From the NCBI GenBank assembly GCA_028290305.1, contig JAQGKC010000333.1, positions 1 to 64,000 on the forward strand: 64,000 nucleotides of DNA. The letters are read 5' to 3'. This document shows positions 16,428-25,231 of the stretch, one piece after another (within the stretch, counting starts at the first letter, position 1; every line of letters begins with the position of its first letter). The notes beneath the pieces are model-generated. The model was not told the origin of the DNA and searched no databases. It saw nothing but the letters and a program-made list of their open reading frames with translations. Both the position numbers and the translations under genes were made by a program. Origin of the DNA: Bradyrhizobium sp. GTDB lineage: Bacteria > Pseudomonadota > Alphaproteobacteria > Rhizobiales > Xanthobacteraceae.

Positions 16428-18158
16428 ATGCTTAGCGCATCCATTAGCCGTCATATTCGGGAAGCGGCCCGCCGCTTCGTCGGAGCGAATCAGGGCAATA
16501 TCGCGGTGATTTTCACCATCGCCCTCATACCCATCATCGGCTTCGTCGGCGCCGCGGTTGATTATAGCCGTGCCAATAGCGCGCGCTCATCCATGCAGGC
16601 TGCACTCGACTCGACGGCATTGATGCTTGCGAAGGATCTGTCCACCGGTGTCATCACGACATCCGATATCAATACGAAGGCTCAGGCCTATTTCACTGCC
16701 CTTTACACCAATCCGGACGCCGCCCAGTCCGTTTCCATTAACGCGACCTACACGGCCGATAATGGCAACATGGGCTCGACCATCCAGGTTAACGGGTCCG
16801 GATCCATAACCACCGACTTCATGAAAGTCGCCGGTTTTCCGAACATGAGCTTCAACACCACCTCGACTTCGGCCTGGGGCAACGTGCGGATGCGCGTGGC
16901 GCTGGCGCTCGACAATACGGGATCGATGAAAGACAACGGAAAGATAGGTGCGTTGCGGACCGCCGCGAGCAACCTGGTCGACCAGCTCGGCGCGCTCGCC
17001 AAGAATCCCGGCGACGTCTATATTTCCGTCATTCCCTTCGCCAAGGTCGTCAACGCCGGCGCCAGCAATTCCGGTGCAACCTGGATTGACTGGACCGACT
17101 GGCAAAACCCGCCGACGATACAACCGACCCTGTCGCCCCAGCCAACCTTACCGAGCAACTGGGCCTACATCGGACCTGGCGCGACGTGTCCGTTCCCGAC
17201 CAATAACGACAACTTCTCTTGCACGGTCAGCCCCGTCAACGCCAGTTCGAACACCTCCACGATCCCGTCGAGCGGCACCTATAGCGGCTATATTTGTCCG
17301 GGCGTCGATGGTACCTCGCACAGCCTCTATAATGGCTGCTGGAACAGCGTCCAAAGCAGTTCGCAGACCACCATGTGCACGGGCTCTTCCTGCAGTTGTA
17401 ACGGCCTCAGTGGTAGTAGTTGCTCCTGTACCGGCAGCAACAGCAGCAAGGTTTGCACGGCGTATACCTACACTCATACTTGGATCGCCAACGCCACCAC
17501 CACATGGACCGGTTGCATCACCGACCGCACCCAGGATTATGACACCACAGGCGATGCGCCGACCCTGAATATTACGGCCACGTTGTTTCCGGCCAATCAG
17601 TATTACGAGAACAGCGAGGCCTATTGTCAGCCCAATAACTCGCCTCTTCTCGAGCCCATCATGCCGATGACCTATGACTGGAGCACGCTCAAAACCAATA
17701 TCAAAGCGATGCAGCCGACAGGCGGCACCAATCAGGCCATCGGGCTGGCCTGGGCATGGCAATCGCTTTTACAGACCGGCCCCGTGCCTGCTCCGGCCGA
17801 AGATTCCAACTACTCCTACAACAGGGTCATCATCCTGCTGTCCGACGGACTGAATACCGAGGATCGCTGGCCGGCCAATGGAAACGGCAGCACGCAAAAC
17901 AACGGCGCGATCGACACACGCCAGGCACTCCTGTGCAAAAATATCAAAGGCCCGACCGATCCCAAGACAAACCAGCCGATGTATACGATCTATACGATTC
18001 AGGTGAATACGAGTTCGCCCGCCGACCCTACATCGACCGTGCTGAAAAATTGTGCGACCGATTCAAGTAAATTTTTCATGCTGACCAACGCTAACCAGAT
18101 CGTCACCACCTTCAACACGATCGGAACCTCACTCTCGCAGCTTCGCGTCGCGCGATAA
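16428..18158 (+). CDS. TadG-like pilus-assembly protein with VWA domain and Cys/Ser-rich insert
   Basis: This 576-residue protein starts with the TadE/TadG membrane anchor (NQGNIAVIFTIALIPIIGFVGAAVDYSRAN, residues ~22-50), followed by a periplasmic von Willebrand A domain whose MIDAS motif is DNTGSM (~165); a second half continues with IILLSDGLNTEDRW. Members take part in Flp/Tad pilus or surface assembly. A low-complexity insert of ~115 residues (about 255-375) splits the VWA fold and holds many Ser, Thr and Cys residues, including three Ser-Cys-type clusters; it likely forms disulphide-stabilised loops. No other tad genes are nearby, so this is an isolated copy. Confidence 0.82.
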   Translation: MLSASISRHIREAARRFVGANQGNIAVIFTIALIPIIGFVGAAVDYSRANSARSSMQAALDSTALMLAKDLSTGVITTSDINTKAQAYFTALYTNPDAAQSVSINATYTADNGNMGSTIQVNGSGSITTDFMKVAGFPNMSFNTTSTSAWGNVRMRVALALDNTGSMKDNGKIGALRTAASNLVDQLGALAKNPGDVYISVIPFAKVVNAGASNSGATWIDWTDWQNPPTIQPTLSPQPTLPSNWAYIGPGATCPFPTNNDNFSCTVSPVNASSNTSTIPSSGTYSGYICPGVDGTSHSLYNGCWNSVQSSSQTTMCTGSSCSCNGLSGSSCSCTGSNSSKVCTAYTYTHTWIANATTTWTGCITDRTQDYDTTGDAPTLNITATLFPANQYYENSEAYCQPNNSPLLEPIMPMTYDWSTLKTNIKAMQPTGGTNQAIGLAWAWQSLLQTGPVPAPAEDSNYSYNRVIILLSDGLNTEDRWPANGNGSTQNNGAIDTRQALLCKNIKGPTDPKTNQPMYTIYTIQVNTSSPADPTSTVLKNCATDSSKFFMLTNANQIVTTFNTIGTSLSQLRVAR

Positions 18159-18194
18159 TCGCTGCAACGACAGAAGCTGCAACGACAGAACAAG

Positions 18195-18224
18195 AAAAAG
18201 CCCGGCCATGATGGCCGGGCTTTT
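18195..18224. terminator. bidirectional intrinsic terminator
   Basis: A near-perfect dyad of AAAAGCCCGGCCAT / ATGGCCGGGCTTTT (18196-18209 and 18211-18224, one-base centre). It sits between the 3' ends of the TadG-like gene (+) and the phasin gene (-), with A-run and T-run on the two sides, so it can stop transcription from both directions. Confidence 0.9.
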
Positions 18225-18260
18225 GATTCCGAAAAACAACCTTGATGCTAACGCAAATTG

Positions 18261-18569
18261 TCAGACGCCGGCCGGGGTGAACTTTCCGGCGATGCCTTCC
18301 AGCGGCTTGAAGGTCTGCTTGGCGAGATCGGTATAAAGCCCCGCGATCTTCTGCGACTCGGCCACGAAGGTCTCGTAAGCGGACTTCGCGTATTCGGTCT
18401 GCACTTCGAGCGCCTTGTCCAGCGACTTCACGCCGGTCAGCTTCTCGACATATGATTTGGTGTCTTCGAACGACTTCTTGGTGTAGTCGCCATAAGCGCT
18501 CGCAATTGCCTGAACGCCGTTTTGCAGCGAAGTCCCGTATTGCTGAATCTCTTCGACTTTGACCATCAT
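18261..18569 (-). CDS. phasin (polyhydroxyalkanoate granule-associated protein)
   Basis: This 102-residue protein is helical throughout and matches the PhaP-type phasin family: GTSLQNGVQAIASAYGDYTKKSFEDTKSYVEKLTGVKSLDKALEVQTEY. Phasins coat polyhydroxybutyrate granules. RBS GGAAAGGA precedes the double ATG (18569 and 18566), either of which could be used. Its leader carries two PhaR-like TGC-N3-GCA dyads at 18639-18682, consistent with repression by a PHA-sensing regulator. The gene is separated from its 3' neighbour by a bidirectional terminator. Confidence 0.9.
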   Translation of the reverse strand: MMVKVEEIQQYGTSLQNGVQAIASAYGDYTKKSFEDTKSYVEKLTGVKSLDKALEVQTEYAKSAYETFVAESQKIAGLYTDLAKQTFKPLEGIAGKFTPAGV

Positions 18570-18638
18570 GGAGTCCTTTCCCAGACTGATGTTTGACAGA
18601 TCGGCGGGAGGTCCCGGCTCCCTGACAGCTCACACCTA

Positions 18639-18682
18639 GTGCAATGCACAATAAAGTCAAGAATCTTTGTGCATTGCACAAA
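18639..18682. promoter_or_regulatory. two TGC-N3-GCA dyads, putative PhaR operators upstream of the phasin gene
   Basis: GTGCAATGCAC at 18639-18649 and TTTGTGCATTGCACAAA at 18666-18682 are perfect dyads whose centres are 30 bp apart, about three helical turns. They lie 70-113 bp upstream of the phasin start. Known PhaR repressors recognise TGC-N3/4-GCA-type sequences and control phasin genes, so this is the expected site; no phaR gene is in the window. Confidence 0.65.
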
Positions 18683-18978
18683 ATGCTAGGTTCAAATCGT
18701 TTAGTTTATGGTCAAACACCGGGAATCCACGCAAGGGTTGCTTAACCTTTTGGAAACCCCGGCGACCTAACCTGATTCTGTCATTGTTCGTGCTCCCGAC
18801 AGACTCGTCAAAAAAATTGTTTGCGTACAGTTGGTTAGCTAGAACAGCGATCCGATTGGCCTTTCCAGCGGAAATGCCTGCCTTAGCAGGTGCTTCGGAC
18901 AGGAAACGTCACCGGCCGTTGGGCATAATTTGGCCTCACGAACCGGTGAACAAGACAGAAATTGGGACAGGGAAGTTT

Positions 18979-20826
18979 ATGCTTCGCACAACCTTGGCTT
19001 CCTCCCGCGTTCTGCGGGTTTGCGCTTTCGGGCTGGTCACCATTACCGCCGCGGTCATTTTCACGACCGGCACCGCCGACGCGCGCCACGCCAGGCATCG
19101 TCACTACGTCCGCCACCATCATGAAGAGCGCGAGAGCTACAGCCCGGCGTTCGCCTCGATCATCGTAGACGCGAATTCCGGCGCGACGCTCGCCTCGAAC
19201 AGCCCCGACGGCATCCGCCATCCGGCCTCGCTCACCAAGATCATGACGCTGTATCTGCTGTTTGAACGTCTCGAGTCGGGCAAGATGACGCTCGACACCG
19301 AAATGCCGGTCTCCGAGCATGCCTCGGAGCAAGACCCCACCAAGCTTGGCCTGCGTCCCGGCCAAACCCTTCGGGTCGAAGACGCCATCAAGGGCGTCGT
19401 GACGCGCTCCGCCAACGACGCCGCCGTCGTAATCGCAGAAGCGATTGGCGGCGATGAGGACGATTTCGCCAAGATGATGACCCGCAAGGCACGGACTCTC
19501 GGCATGATCCGAACGACCTATGTCAACGCCTCCGGACTGCCGGCGGACGAGCAAGTGACGACCGCCCGCGATCAGGCGACCCTCGGCCGCGCCATCCAGG
19601 ATCGCTTTCCGCGCTATTACCGCTACTTCGCCACGGAAGCGTTCAACTTTCGCGGCCATACGATCCACGGCCACAACCACCTGCTCGGCAGTGTCGAGGG
19701 GGTCGACGGAATCAAGACCGGCTATACCCGCGCCTCGGGTTTCAACCTCGTCACCAACCTGCGTCGCGGCAACCGTCACCTCGTCGGCGTCGTGATGGGC
19801 GGTCGCAGCGGCGGTTCGCGCGATGCCACCATGCGCAGCCTGCTCGCCGAGAACCTCGATAAAGCTGCGAACACGCGCACCGTTGCCGCGATAACCGAGC
19901 GCAGTCCCGCAGACGCGAATGCCGATGTCGCGGAAGACCAGGCCCAATCGCGGCCCGCGCAGACGGTTCAGGTCCAGGGTGCCGTTCAGGTTGCCTCCGC
20001 ATCGGACGAGCCAACCGCACCGACGCCGCCGATACGTTCGAGCGCCCCCGCTTCACGATCGATCTTTGCCGCCGCCACAGCGGCGGTGCCCCCACCACAA
20101 GCCAAGCCCGAGCCCGCCCCGTTTACCAATGGGGTGATTCAAACCCAGCCGATTACAGCGATCCCCGGTTCTTCCGAACCGATGAAGCCCGTCAAGGTGA
20201 AGACGGTCCAGATCAAGGCCGGGCAGACCAAGCTGGCCTCAGCCGCTCCATCCCAGCCCGCTACGCCCGTCACCAATTCAGTACCGCCGGCGCGCCAGGA
20301 AGTGCCGGAGACGTCAGGCGCCGTGGTGGCCAAGGCCGAATCCAACAAGGCTGATGTCGCCAAGACTGATGTCGCCAAGACTGATGTCGCCAAGACTGAC
20401 ATGCCGCCGCAACCGGCAAACTTCGGCACCGGGAACGGTGTGCTCGGCGTATTGCCGGCATCGAGCCTGCCGGCCTCCTCCGCCTCGCAGGCGATGGCCT
20501 ACGCCGATCCAAGCTCTCGCGCCCAACCGCAGCCGCAGGCCATCCAGCAGAACGGCGCCATCAAATCCGTCGCAGCCCACACCGGATGGATCATCCAGGT
20601 CGGCGCATTGGAGAGCGAAGGCGAAGCGCGGGAACGCATCGAAGCGGCACGCAGTCAGGCCCGTGGCCTGCTCAGCAAGGCCGATCCGTTCACTGAACCG
20701 GTCGTCGCCAAAGGCGAGAAGAAGCTGTTCCGTGCCCGCTTCGCCGGCCTCGACCGCGATCAGGCCGAAGCGGTATGCCGGACGCTGAAGCGCTCCGACA
20801 TCTCCTGCATCACCGTCCGGAACTGA
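18979..20826 (+). CDS. D-alanyl-D-alanine carboxypeptidase (PBP5/6-like) with C-terminal SPOR domain
   Basis: This 615-residue exported enzyme has an N-terminal hydrophobic signal (VLRVCAFGLVTITAAVIF), a His/Arg-rich linker (residues 34-52), and a serine penicillin-binding core with all three motifs: S84-LTK, S144-AN and K246-TG. It trims the terminal D-Ala from peptidoglycan stem peptides. A ~270-residue Pro/Ala/Thr-rich linker (~265-530) contains three and a third copies of a 15-bp repeat, and the last ~80 residues (IIQVGALESEGEARERI...CITVRN) form a SPOR domain that targets denuded glycan at the septum. ATG 18979 was chosen over the upstream frame because the preceding GGGAAG is a good ribosome-binding site and the signal peptide starts there. 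Confidence 0.92.
   Translation: MLRTTLASSRVLRVCAFGLVTITAAVIFTTGTADARHARHRHYVRHHHEERESYSPAFASIIVDANSGATLASNSPDGIRHPASLTKIMTLYLLFERLESGKMTLDTEMPVSEHASEQDPTKLGLRPGQTLRVEDAIKGVVTRSANDAAVVIAEAIGGDEDDFAKMMTRKARTLGMIRTTYVNASGLPADEQVTTARDQATLGRAIQDRFPRYYRYFATEAFNFRGHTIHGHNHLLGSVEGVDGIKTGYTRASGFNLVTNLRRGNRHLVGVVMGGRSGGSRDATMRSLLAENLDKAANTRTVAAITERSPADANADVAEDQAQSRPAQTVQVQGAVQVASASDEPTAPTPPIRSSAPASRSIFAAATAAVPPPQAKPEPAPFTNGVIQTQPITAIPGSSEPMKPVKVKTVQIKAGQTKLASAAPSQPATPVTNSVPPARQEVPETSGAVVAKAESNKADVAKTDVAKTDVAKTDMPPQPANFGTGNGVLGVLPASSLPASSASQAMAYADPSSRAQPQPQAIQQNGAIKSVAAHTGWIIQVGALESEGEARERIEAARSQARGLLSKADPFTEPVVAKGEKKLFRARFAGLDRDQAEAVCRTLKRSDISCITVRN
20351..20400 (+). repeat. 15-bp in-frame tandem repeat in the carboxypeptidase linker
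   Basis: CTGATGTCGCCAAGA is repeated three times without change (20351-20395), followed by a partial CTGAC. It encodes repeats of (A/T)DVAK and keeps frame, so slippage would lengthen or shorten the linker without disrupting the enzyme. Confidence 0.9.
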
Positions 20827-21099
20827 TCTCCAAGCCGTCATGGCCGGTCTGTCGTGCGCAGACGGCGTGAACTTGTCTGGGCTGTGGTCATCCGCGGACT
20901 ATGTGGTCTGCGCTCCGCGCCATCCATGTCTTTGTGGCGCAAATCCCCTTCCCGCAAACCTCTCGTCAAGATTTGAGGGCTAAAACAGAAGGGATGAAAG
21001 ATCGACCATGCCGGACAACGGCGGGCGGTAACGGGGCGTCAGCCGGAGCGAAAAGCAGAAGCAACTCTCGGTTTGTAGCGTTTGGTAGCGTTGCCGGAG

Positions 21100-21825
21100 T
21101 TAGCTGTGATGCGTGCGAAGCAAAGTATCCTTGGCCTCGTTTACACGGGCGGCGAGGTACGTCGACCCCCCTTGATCGGGATGCAGTTTCTTCATGAGCG
21201 CACGGTGCGCCCGGCCGATCTCGTCGCGCCCCGCCCCCGGCTGCAGGCCAAGGATCTGATAGGCCTCCTCGTTCGTCATTTTGCCGCTCGCCGCCGGGCG
21301 GCTTTGCCCCCCTGCCGCATTGCCTTGCGCGTCCTGACGCCAGGCGGGAAACCTGCGGTCCAGATAGCTTTCAAGTAACGACACGCTTTCGGTGTCGAAG
21401 CCCGAAATCATCGCCGTCAATTGCGGCAGGTCGAATTCGCTCAGCGAATGACCGGCATTCGGCCCGGCGACGATCTGGCCCGAGAGTTCGCCGCTGTCGT
21501 GATCGAGCCTCATATCGAGAAACTGCGAACGCACCCGCGACGTCTGTCCCGGGGAGCGTTGCGCGCCGCCGAACATCCCGGCGATATTGCCGAAGCCCGA
21601 TGTCCCGAAAGGCGACCAGCCCAATAGCCCAGCACCGAAGATTCCGAGCGGGACCGCCACCGCAAGTTCACCCTTGAGACCGGTGAATGCGGCGATCGCA
21701 AGCGACACCACGCCACCGCCGATCTTGATCGCGCGCGCCAGCACAACCGGATTGGCCGCTCGAAACATCTGCAGCAGCGAGTAGAGCAGGATAACGGCGA
21801 CAACGCCGGCAATCAGGGTTGGCAT
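21100..21825 (-). CDS. J-domain (DnaJ) membrane protein
   Basis: This 241-residue protein has one or two N-terminal membrane helices (LIAGVVAVILLYSLLQMF; GGGVVSLAIAAFTGLKG), a central region of unknown fold, and a C-terminal J domain at ~185-241 with the invariant HPD in KKLHPDQGGS. The J domain should stimulate a DnaK-type ATPase at the membrane face. The placement of the J domain at the C-terminus, next to a membrane anchor, recalls Tim14/Pam18 or DjlA-like layouts. No other chaperone genes lie nearby. The gene ends 76 bp from the VWA-domain gene on the same strand, and they may form one unit. Confidence 0.85.
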   Translation of the reverse strand: MPTLIAGVVAVILLYSLLQMFRAANPVVLARAIKIGGGVVSLAIAAFTGLKGELAVAVPLGIFGAGLLGWSPFGTSGFGNIAGMFGGAQRSPGQTSRVRSQFLDMRLDHDSGELSGQIVAGPNAGHSLSEFDLPQLTAMISGFDTESVSLLESYLDRRFPAWRQDAQGNAAGGQSRPAASGKMTNEEAYQILGLQPGAGRDEIGRAHRALMKKLHPDQGGSTYLAARVNEAKDTLLRTHHS

Positions 21826-21900
21826 GATCTCAATATAGCGCGGTCGACGGTAAAAAGCATGCCGGCCGCCGCGCTTCCTTTCAGGAGAACCGAAGCGACA

Positions 21901-22680
21901 TCACTTCATCTGCCCGAGCAATTTGGCCGCGCCGCTTCCGGTTCTCGACAGCCGCAGCAACGCCTCGCGTCCGCCGGCGGCATAGGCCGCCGCGGCACGC
22001 AGCAGCTCGCGCAGTTGCGCCGCAGCGCCGGGATCGAACCTGCACCACGCACCACCGGTCAGACGCGCGATCTCGCGGAACGCCTGCTCGGCGACCTCGT
22101 CATGCCCTTCCTGGAACATGAACACCGGGACCTTGAGCATACCTAGCTCGCCCGCCTTGGCGCAGAGCTCATCGACCGCCTCCTCCATGGCGTCGCCGAC
22201 GAAGACCACCGCACGCACTGCGGAAGCCACGGCTTCGCGCCGCGCTTCCGACAACACCTTGCCGATCTGCGTATTGCCGCCCCGGCAGTCGATCTTGCCC
22301 ATCAGCTTTGCCAGTTGCGCGCTGTCGGAAATCCACCCCGTAGCGCGGCACTCATTGAGGCCACGGTAATAGACGAGGCGGATATCGAGACTGCCAAGGG
22401 CCGCCGCTTCGCGAAACATATCGGCCTGCAGCGCGCAGGCCATGTCCCAGGTCGGCTGCCGGCTCATGGTGGCGTCGAGCGCGAACACCAACCGGCCTTT
22501 CGCGCCTGCAGCATGGGGCGACATCGCCCGGGCCTTGGCGACGAAGGCGGCAATGTCTTCCGAGGCGGATGTCCGGGCCTCCGGCAGCGAACCGGCTTTG
22601 CCGGATCCAGCTTTGCCAGATTCGGCCTTCCGCGCCGGGGAGACTTCGCCGGCAGATTTCGGTTTGATGGGTTCGGACAT
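21901..22680 (-). CDS. VWA-domain protein
   Basis: This 259-residue protein without signal peptide or membrane segment carries a von Willebrand A-like fold: GRLVFALDATMSRQ (D-x-T-x-S, a modified MIDAS) near residues 62-75, followed by the alternating strand/helix pattern RLVYYRGL...GKIDCRGGNTQIGKVL and AVVFVGDAMEEAVDE. The N-terminal ~40 residues are Lys/Ser/Gly-rich with three SGKAG-like repeats. The role is unknown; its neighbour encodes a J-domain protein. Homologues with the same layout occur in Bradyrhizobium relatives. Confidence 0.78.
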   Translation of the reverse strand: MSEPIKPKSAGEVSPARKAESGKAGSGKAGSLPEARTSASEDIAAFVAKARAMSPHAAGAKGRLVFALDATMSRQPTWDMACALQADMFREAAALGSLDIRLVYYRGLNECRATGWISDSAQLAKLMGKIDCRGGNTQIGKVLSEARREAVASAVRAVVFVGDAMEEAVDELCAKAGELGMLKVPVFMFQEGHDEVAEQAFREIARLTGGAWCRFDPGAAAQLRELLRAAAAYAAGGREALLRLSRTGSGAAKLLGQMK

Positions 22681-22806
22681 AAGCGCTCGCTAATTGCCGC
22701 AAGCCTTATGTGGAGTGGGATCAGCTAGTGGTCAATGCGCGACCCAGACGCCAATCCTGCCGCCCGAAGCGATCAAGGTTTTAAGATCAGGGCGCGATGC
22801 GGATCG

Positions 22807-23658
22807 TCAGTTCTTGATCGGCGCGTAGAGCGCAACCGGCCCCGGCTCGGTGATCTTCGGCATGTTGGTATCGACCGGCTTCAGCGGGTTGTCGTCATCG
22901 AGGAATTTGTCGAGCATGCCCTGGATTGTCGACTTGACGTTATCGGGCCCGCGATCGCTCATGTCGGTATGCTGGAAGCCGGTTTGGACAACCTGAATGC
23001 CGGACTTTTCACAGATTGCATCATCGGGCACGACGCCGGGATCGGCTTTAAACACCGGATCCTTTGAGCGGAACGAGAGGATCTTGAACTTGCCGTCGGT
23101 CATAAACGGCACGCGCAGGTTGTCGAGCGTCACGACCTTCTTGATTTCATCGGGATACATCTTGGCGAAATACATCGAGATATCGCCGCCGTTGGAATGT
23201 CCCACCATGGTCAGGTGATCGTAGTCGGCGTCCGGCTCGATCTTCTTCATTTGGTCGATGGCAAACCGGATGTTGGCAACGCCGCGCTGATACTGCGGCA
23301 AGCGCCCGACATAGAGTTCGCCGACTTTCGTCACCAGCGGTGCGTCGGTGGGCAGATCATGCTGGATGCTGATCGCCATGTAGCCGCGAGCCGCAAAAAC
23401 GTTCGCCAGGAAAGAATATTCGGTGAATTTGACGGTGTTGCCGTGATTGAGGATCGCCACCGGCAGCATGATCATGCCGGCATCGGCCTGCATTTCCTTA
23501 TCGCGCCGCACGGCGACATCGACTTCGACCGGACGGTTGTCGCGAGCCGGATCATTGAACGTTAATGTTTGATGGCGGATCGCCCATTTGCTCGCGGTGA
23601 AATACGCGACTGTGACCAGCACGCTAAGCGAAAGCAGAATAGTAATTCCACGTTTCAT
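22807..23658 (-). CDS. exported alpha/beta hydrolase
   Basis: This 283-residue protein has an N-terminal membrane/signal segment (ITILLSLSVLVTVAYFT) and an alpha/beta-hydrolase core with the nucleophile elbow GHSNGG near residue 152, VAILNHGNT as the oxyanion-hole strand, and candidate Asp/His partners later (FQHTDMSD contains a histidine near residue 230). It is likely periplasmic. RBS GAGGAAG precedes ATG 23658, so the longer frame to 23700 is not needed. The upstream region contains TGC-N3/4-GCA dyads like those before the phasin gene, which hints at a link to polyhydroxyalkanoate metabolism, but that is inference. Confidence 0.8.
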   Translation of the reverse strand: MKRGITILLSLSVLVTVAYFTASKWAIRHQTLTFNDPARDNRPVEVDVAVRRDKEMQADAGMIMLPVAILNHGNTVKFTEYSFLANVFAARGYMAISIQHDLPTDAPLVTKVGELYVGRLPQYQRGVANIRFAIDQMKKIEPDADYDHLTMVGHSNGGDISMYFAKMYPDEIKKVVTLDNLRVPFMTDGKFKILSFRSKDPVFKADPGVVPDDAICEKSGIQVVQTGFQHTDMSDRGPDNVKSTIQGMLDKFLDDDNPLKPVDTNMPKITEPGPVALYAPIKN

Positions 23659-23738
23659 GTTCTTCCTCGGCGTACCGATCTTAAGGGACCAGGTTTTCAA
23701 ATTTTCGGGACTCTGCGGCCCCTTTCTCGTTAATATAC

Positions 23739-23826
23739 GTCACAGCGACGTGACAGGAAGACTAAATGTTGTGAATTGACCGCCTGATCGTTGTGCGACG
23801 CACCCTCTTTTTGTGCAGATGCACAA
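23739..23826. promoter_or_regulatory. upstream dyads of the alpha/beta hydrolase gene (GTCAC-N6-GTGAC and PhaR-like boxes)
   Basis: Within the spacer upstream of the hydrolase start are GTCAC-N6-GTGAC (23739-23754), GTGCGACGCAC (23793-23803) and TTGTGCAGATGCACAA (23811-23826). The last two share the TGC-N3/4-GCA design with the phasin leader. The rest of the 330-bp gene-free stretch (23701-24030) shows no further structure. Confidence 0.5.
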
Positions 23827-24030
23827 TCAAAAGGTGCAGATGCTTTCCTCCACTCTAGGACGCCACAAATCAAGGTTGCGTTCAGGTCTTGAGTGAACAC
23901 CCGGTAAAGAGCGCTAGATAAACTGAGCCCGGAAAGGTTCGTTCCACCGGAAACGCCGATGAACGGGCCAGGAAATGGCCGCTTTGCCGCTCAGGCCAGG
24001 GATCGCGCGGTAGCTAATCACCACTAGATC

Positions 24031-24954
24031 TCAGGCGCCGAGGATGTCGTGCACCTCGAGCGGCTTGTCGACCTGATTGAACCACTCGGCACGATTGGCC
24101 GCGCGGCGGCGGCCGCGCTCATCGAGCGGCAATTTCAACTGGCGCAGCAGGCTGGTGACCTCTTCGCGCGCCGTCACGTGGCCCATGCTCGGACGGGTGC
24201 CCAGTGTCGCCTCGTCGAGGTCGTCGAGCGCGGTGAGCCCGCGCGGAAAAAATTCGCGATACACCACGCGTTCAGCGAAACCGTCGATGGCGCGGAAGCC
24301 GAGCCGGAACGACAAATCATTGAGGCTGTCGGCGACGAGTTGCTTGTTGCGCGATCCCAGCATCGACAAGCGGTTGCGGACCACGATCCAGTCGCAGCTC
24401 ACGCCATCGAGCTGGCGGCGCTTGCGCCTCGTATCCCGCACCATCTCCGCATAGTGGCTCTCGCCGGTCACCGAATAGGTCGCGGGATCGACGGTGCCCA
24501 GGACGTCGAAATCGAGGAAGCTGTCGTTGATCGGCGTCACCAGCGTATCGGCCATCGAATGCGCCAGGCGCATCAGGTAACTATCGGATCCCGGCGTATC
24601 GATCACGATGAAGTCGAAGGTCCGCTCGACCGCGCTCACGGCTTCGGTGAATTGCTGCAATTCGGAAGATTCGTTGTCGGCGATCTGCATGGTCTCGCCG
24701 AGCTTGATGCAGCGATGCACGGGGACTTCGAGATCGAGCCCGGTGCGGCGCGCCCAGGCGCGCCGGTTGTCGATATAAAGGGTAAAAAATTGCTGCCGGC
24801 AATCGAGATAGATGGTGGCGACGCGCTGGCCAGCTTTCATCAGGGCAACGGCGATATGCAGCGCGGTGGTGGATTTGCCCGAACCGCCCTTTTCATTGCC
24901 CAGCACAACGACATGAGCCGAGCCTGATTGCCGCTGAGTAGTCTGCACCAACAT
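24031..24954 (-). CDS. mipZ: division-plane positioning ATPase MipZ
   Basis: This 307-residue ParA/Mrp-type ATPase has the deviant Walker A GNEKGGSGKST near residues 17-27, followed by the MipZ-specific PGSDSYLMRLAHSMADTLVTPINDSFLDFDVLGTVDP stretch. MipZ binds ParB near the chromosome ends and blocks FtsZ assembly except at mid-cell. The A'-motif reads IYLD rather than the usual IDLD: the first Asp (D40 in Caulobacter) is Tyr, while the second (D42, needed for hydrolysis) is present. ATG 24954 has a GGAAG upstream. Its divergent neighbour is panC. Confidence 0.92.
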   Translation of the reverse strand: MLVQTTQRQSGSAHVVVLGNEKGGSGKSTTALHIAVALMKAGQRVATIYLDCRQQFFTLYIDNRRAWARRTGLDLEVPVHRCIKLGETMQIADNESSELQQFTEAVSAVERTFDFIVIDTPGSDSYLMRLAHSMADTLVTPINDSFLDFDVLGTVDPATYSVTGESHYAEMVRDTRRKRRQLDGVSCDWIVVRNRLSMLGSRNKQLVADSLNDLSFRLGFRAIDGFAERVVYREFFPRGLTALDDLDEATLGTRPSMGHVTAREEVTSLLRQLKLPLDERGRRRAANRAEWFNQVDKPLEVHDILGA

Positions 24955-25231
24955 TCTTCCACCCGTGGATATCTTCAAATCGCGCGCGACTGCGGTCAAG
25001 TTAAATGCGCGAGCGCGCCACCAAATCGTTGATCATCTGCCTTAATCATGAATCGCATGCACGGCGCGGCGGAGTGGCCGCCCCGGGTGCACCGAACGGG
25101 CTCTCACTGCGATCGTCGAAGCCGGATCATCGAATGTCCGCTTGGCGAGGGTGCATCGGTCTTGGTAGGGTTGGCATCCCCGCCGCAAGGTGAGAGCTAG
25201 CTGCCTCCCTGACCTCACAGATCGAGCCCTG

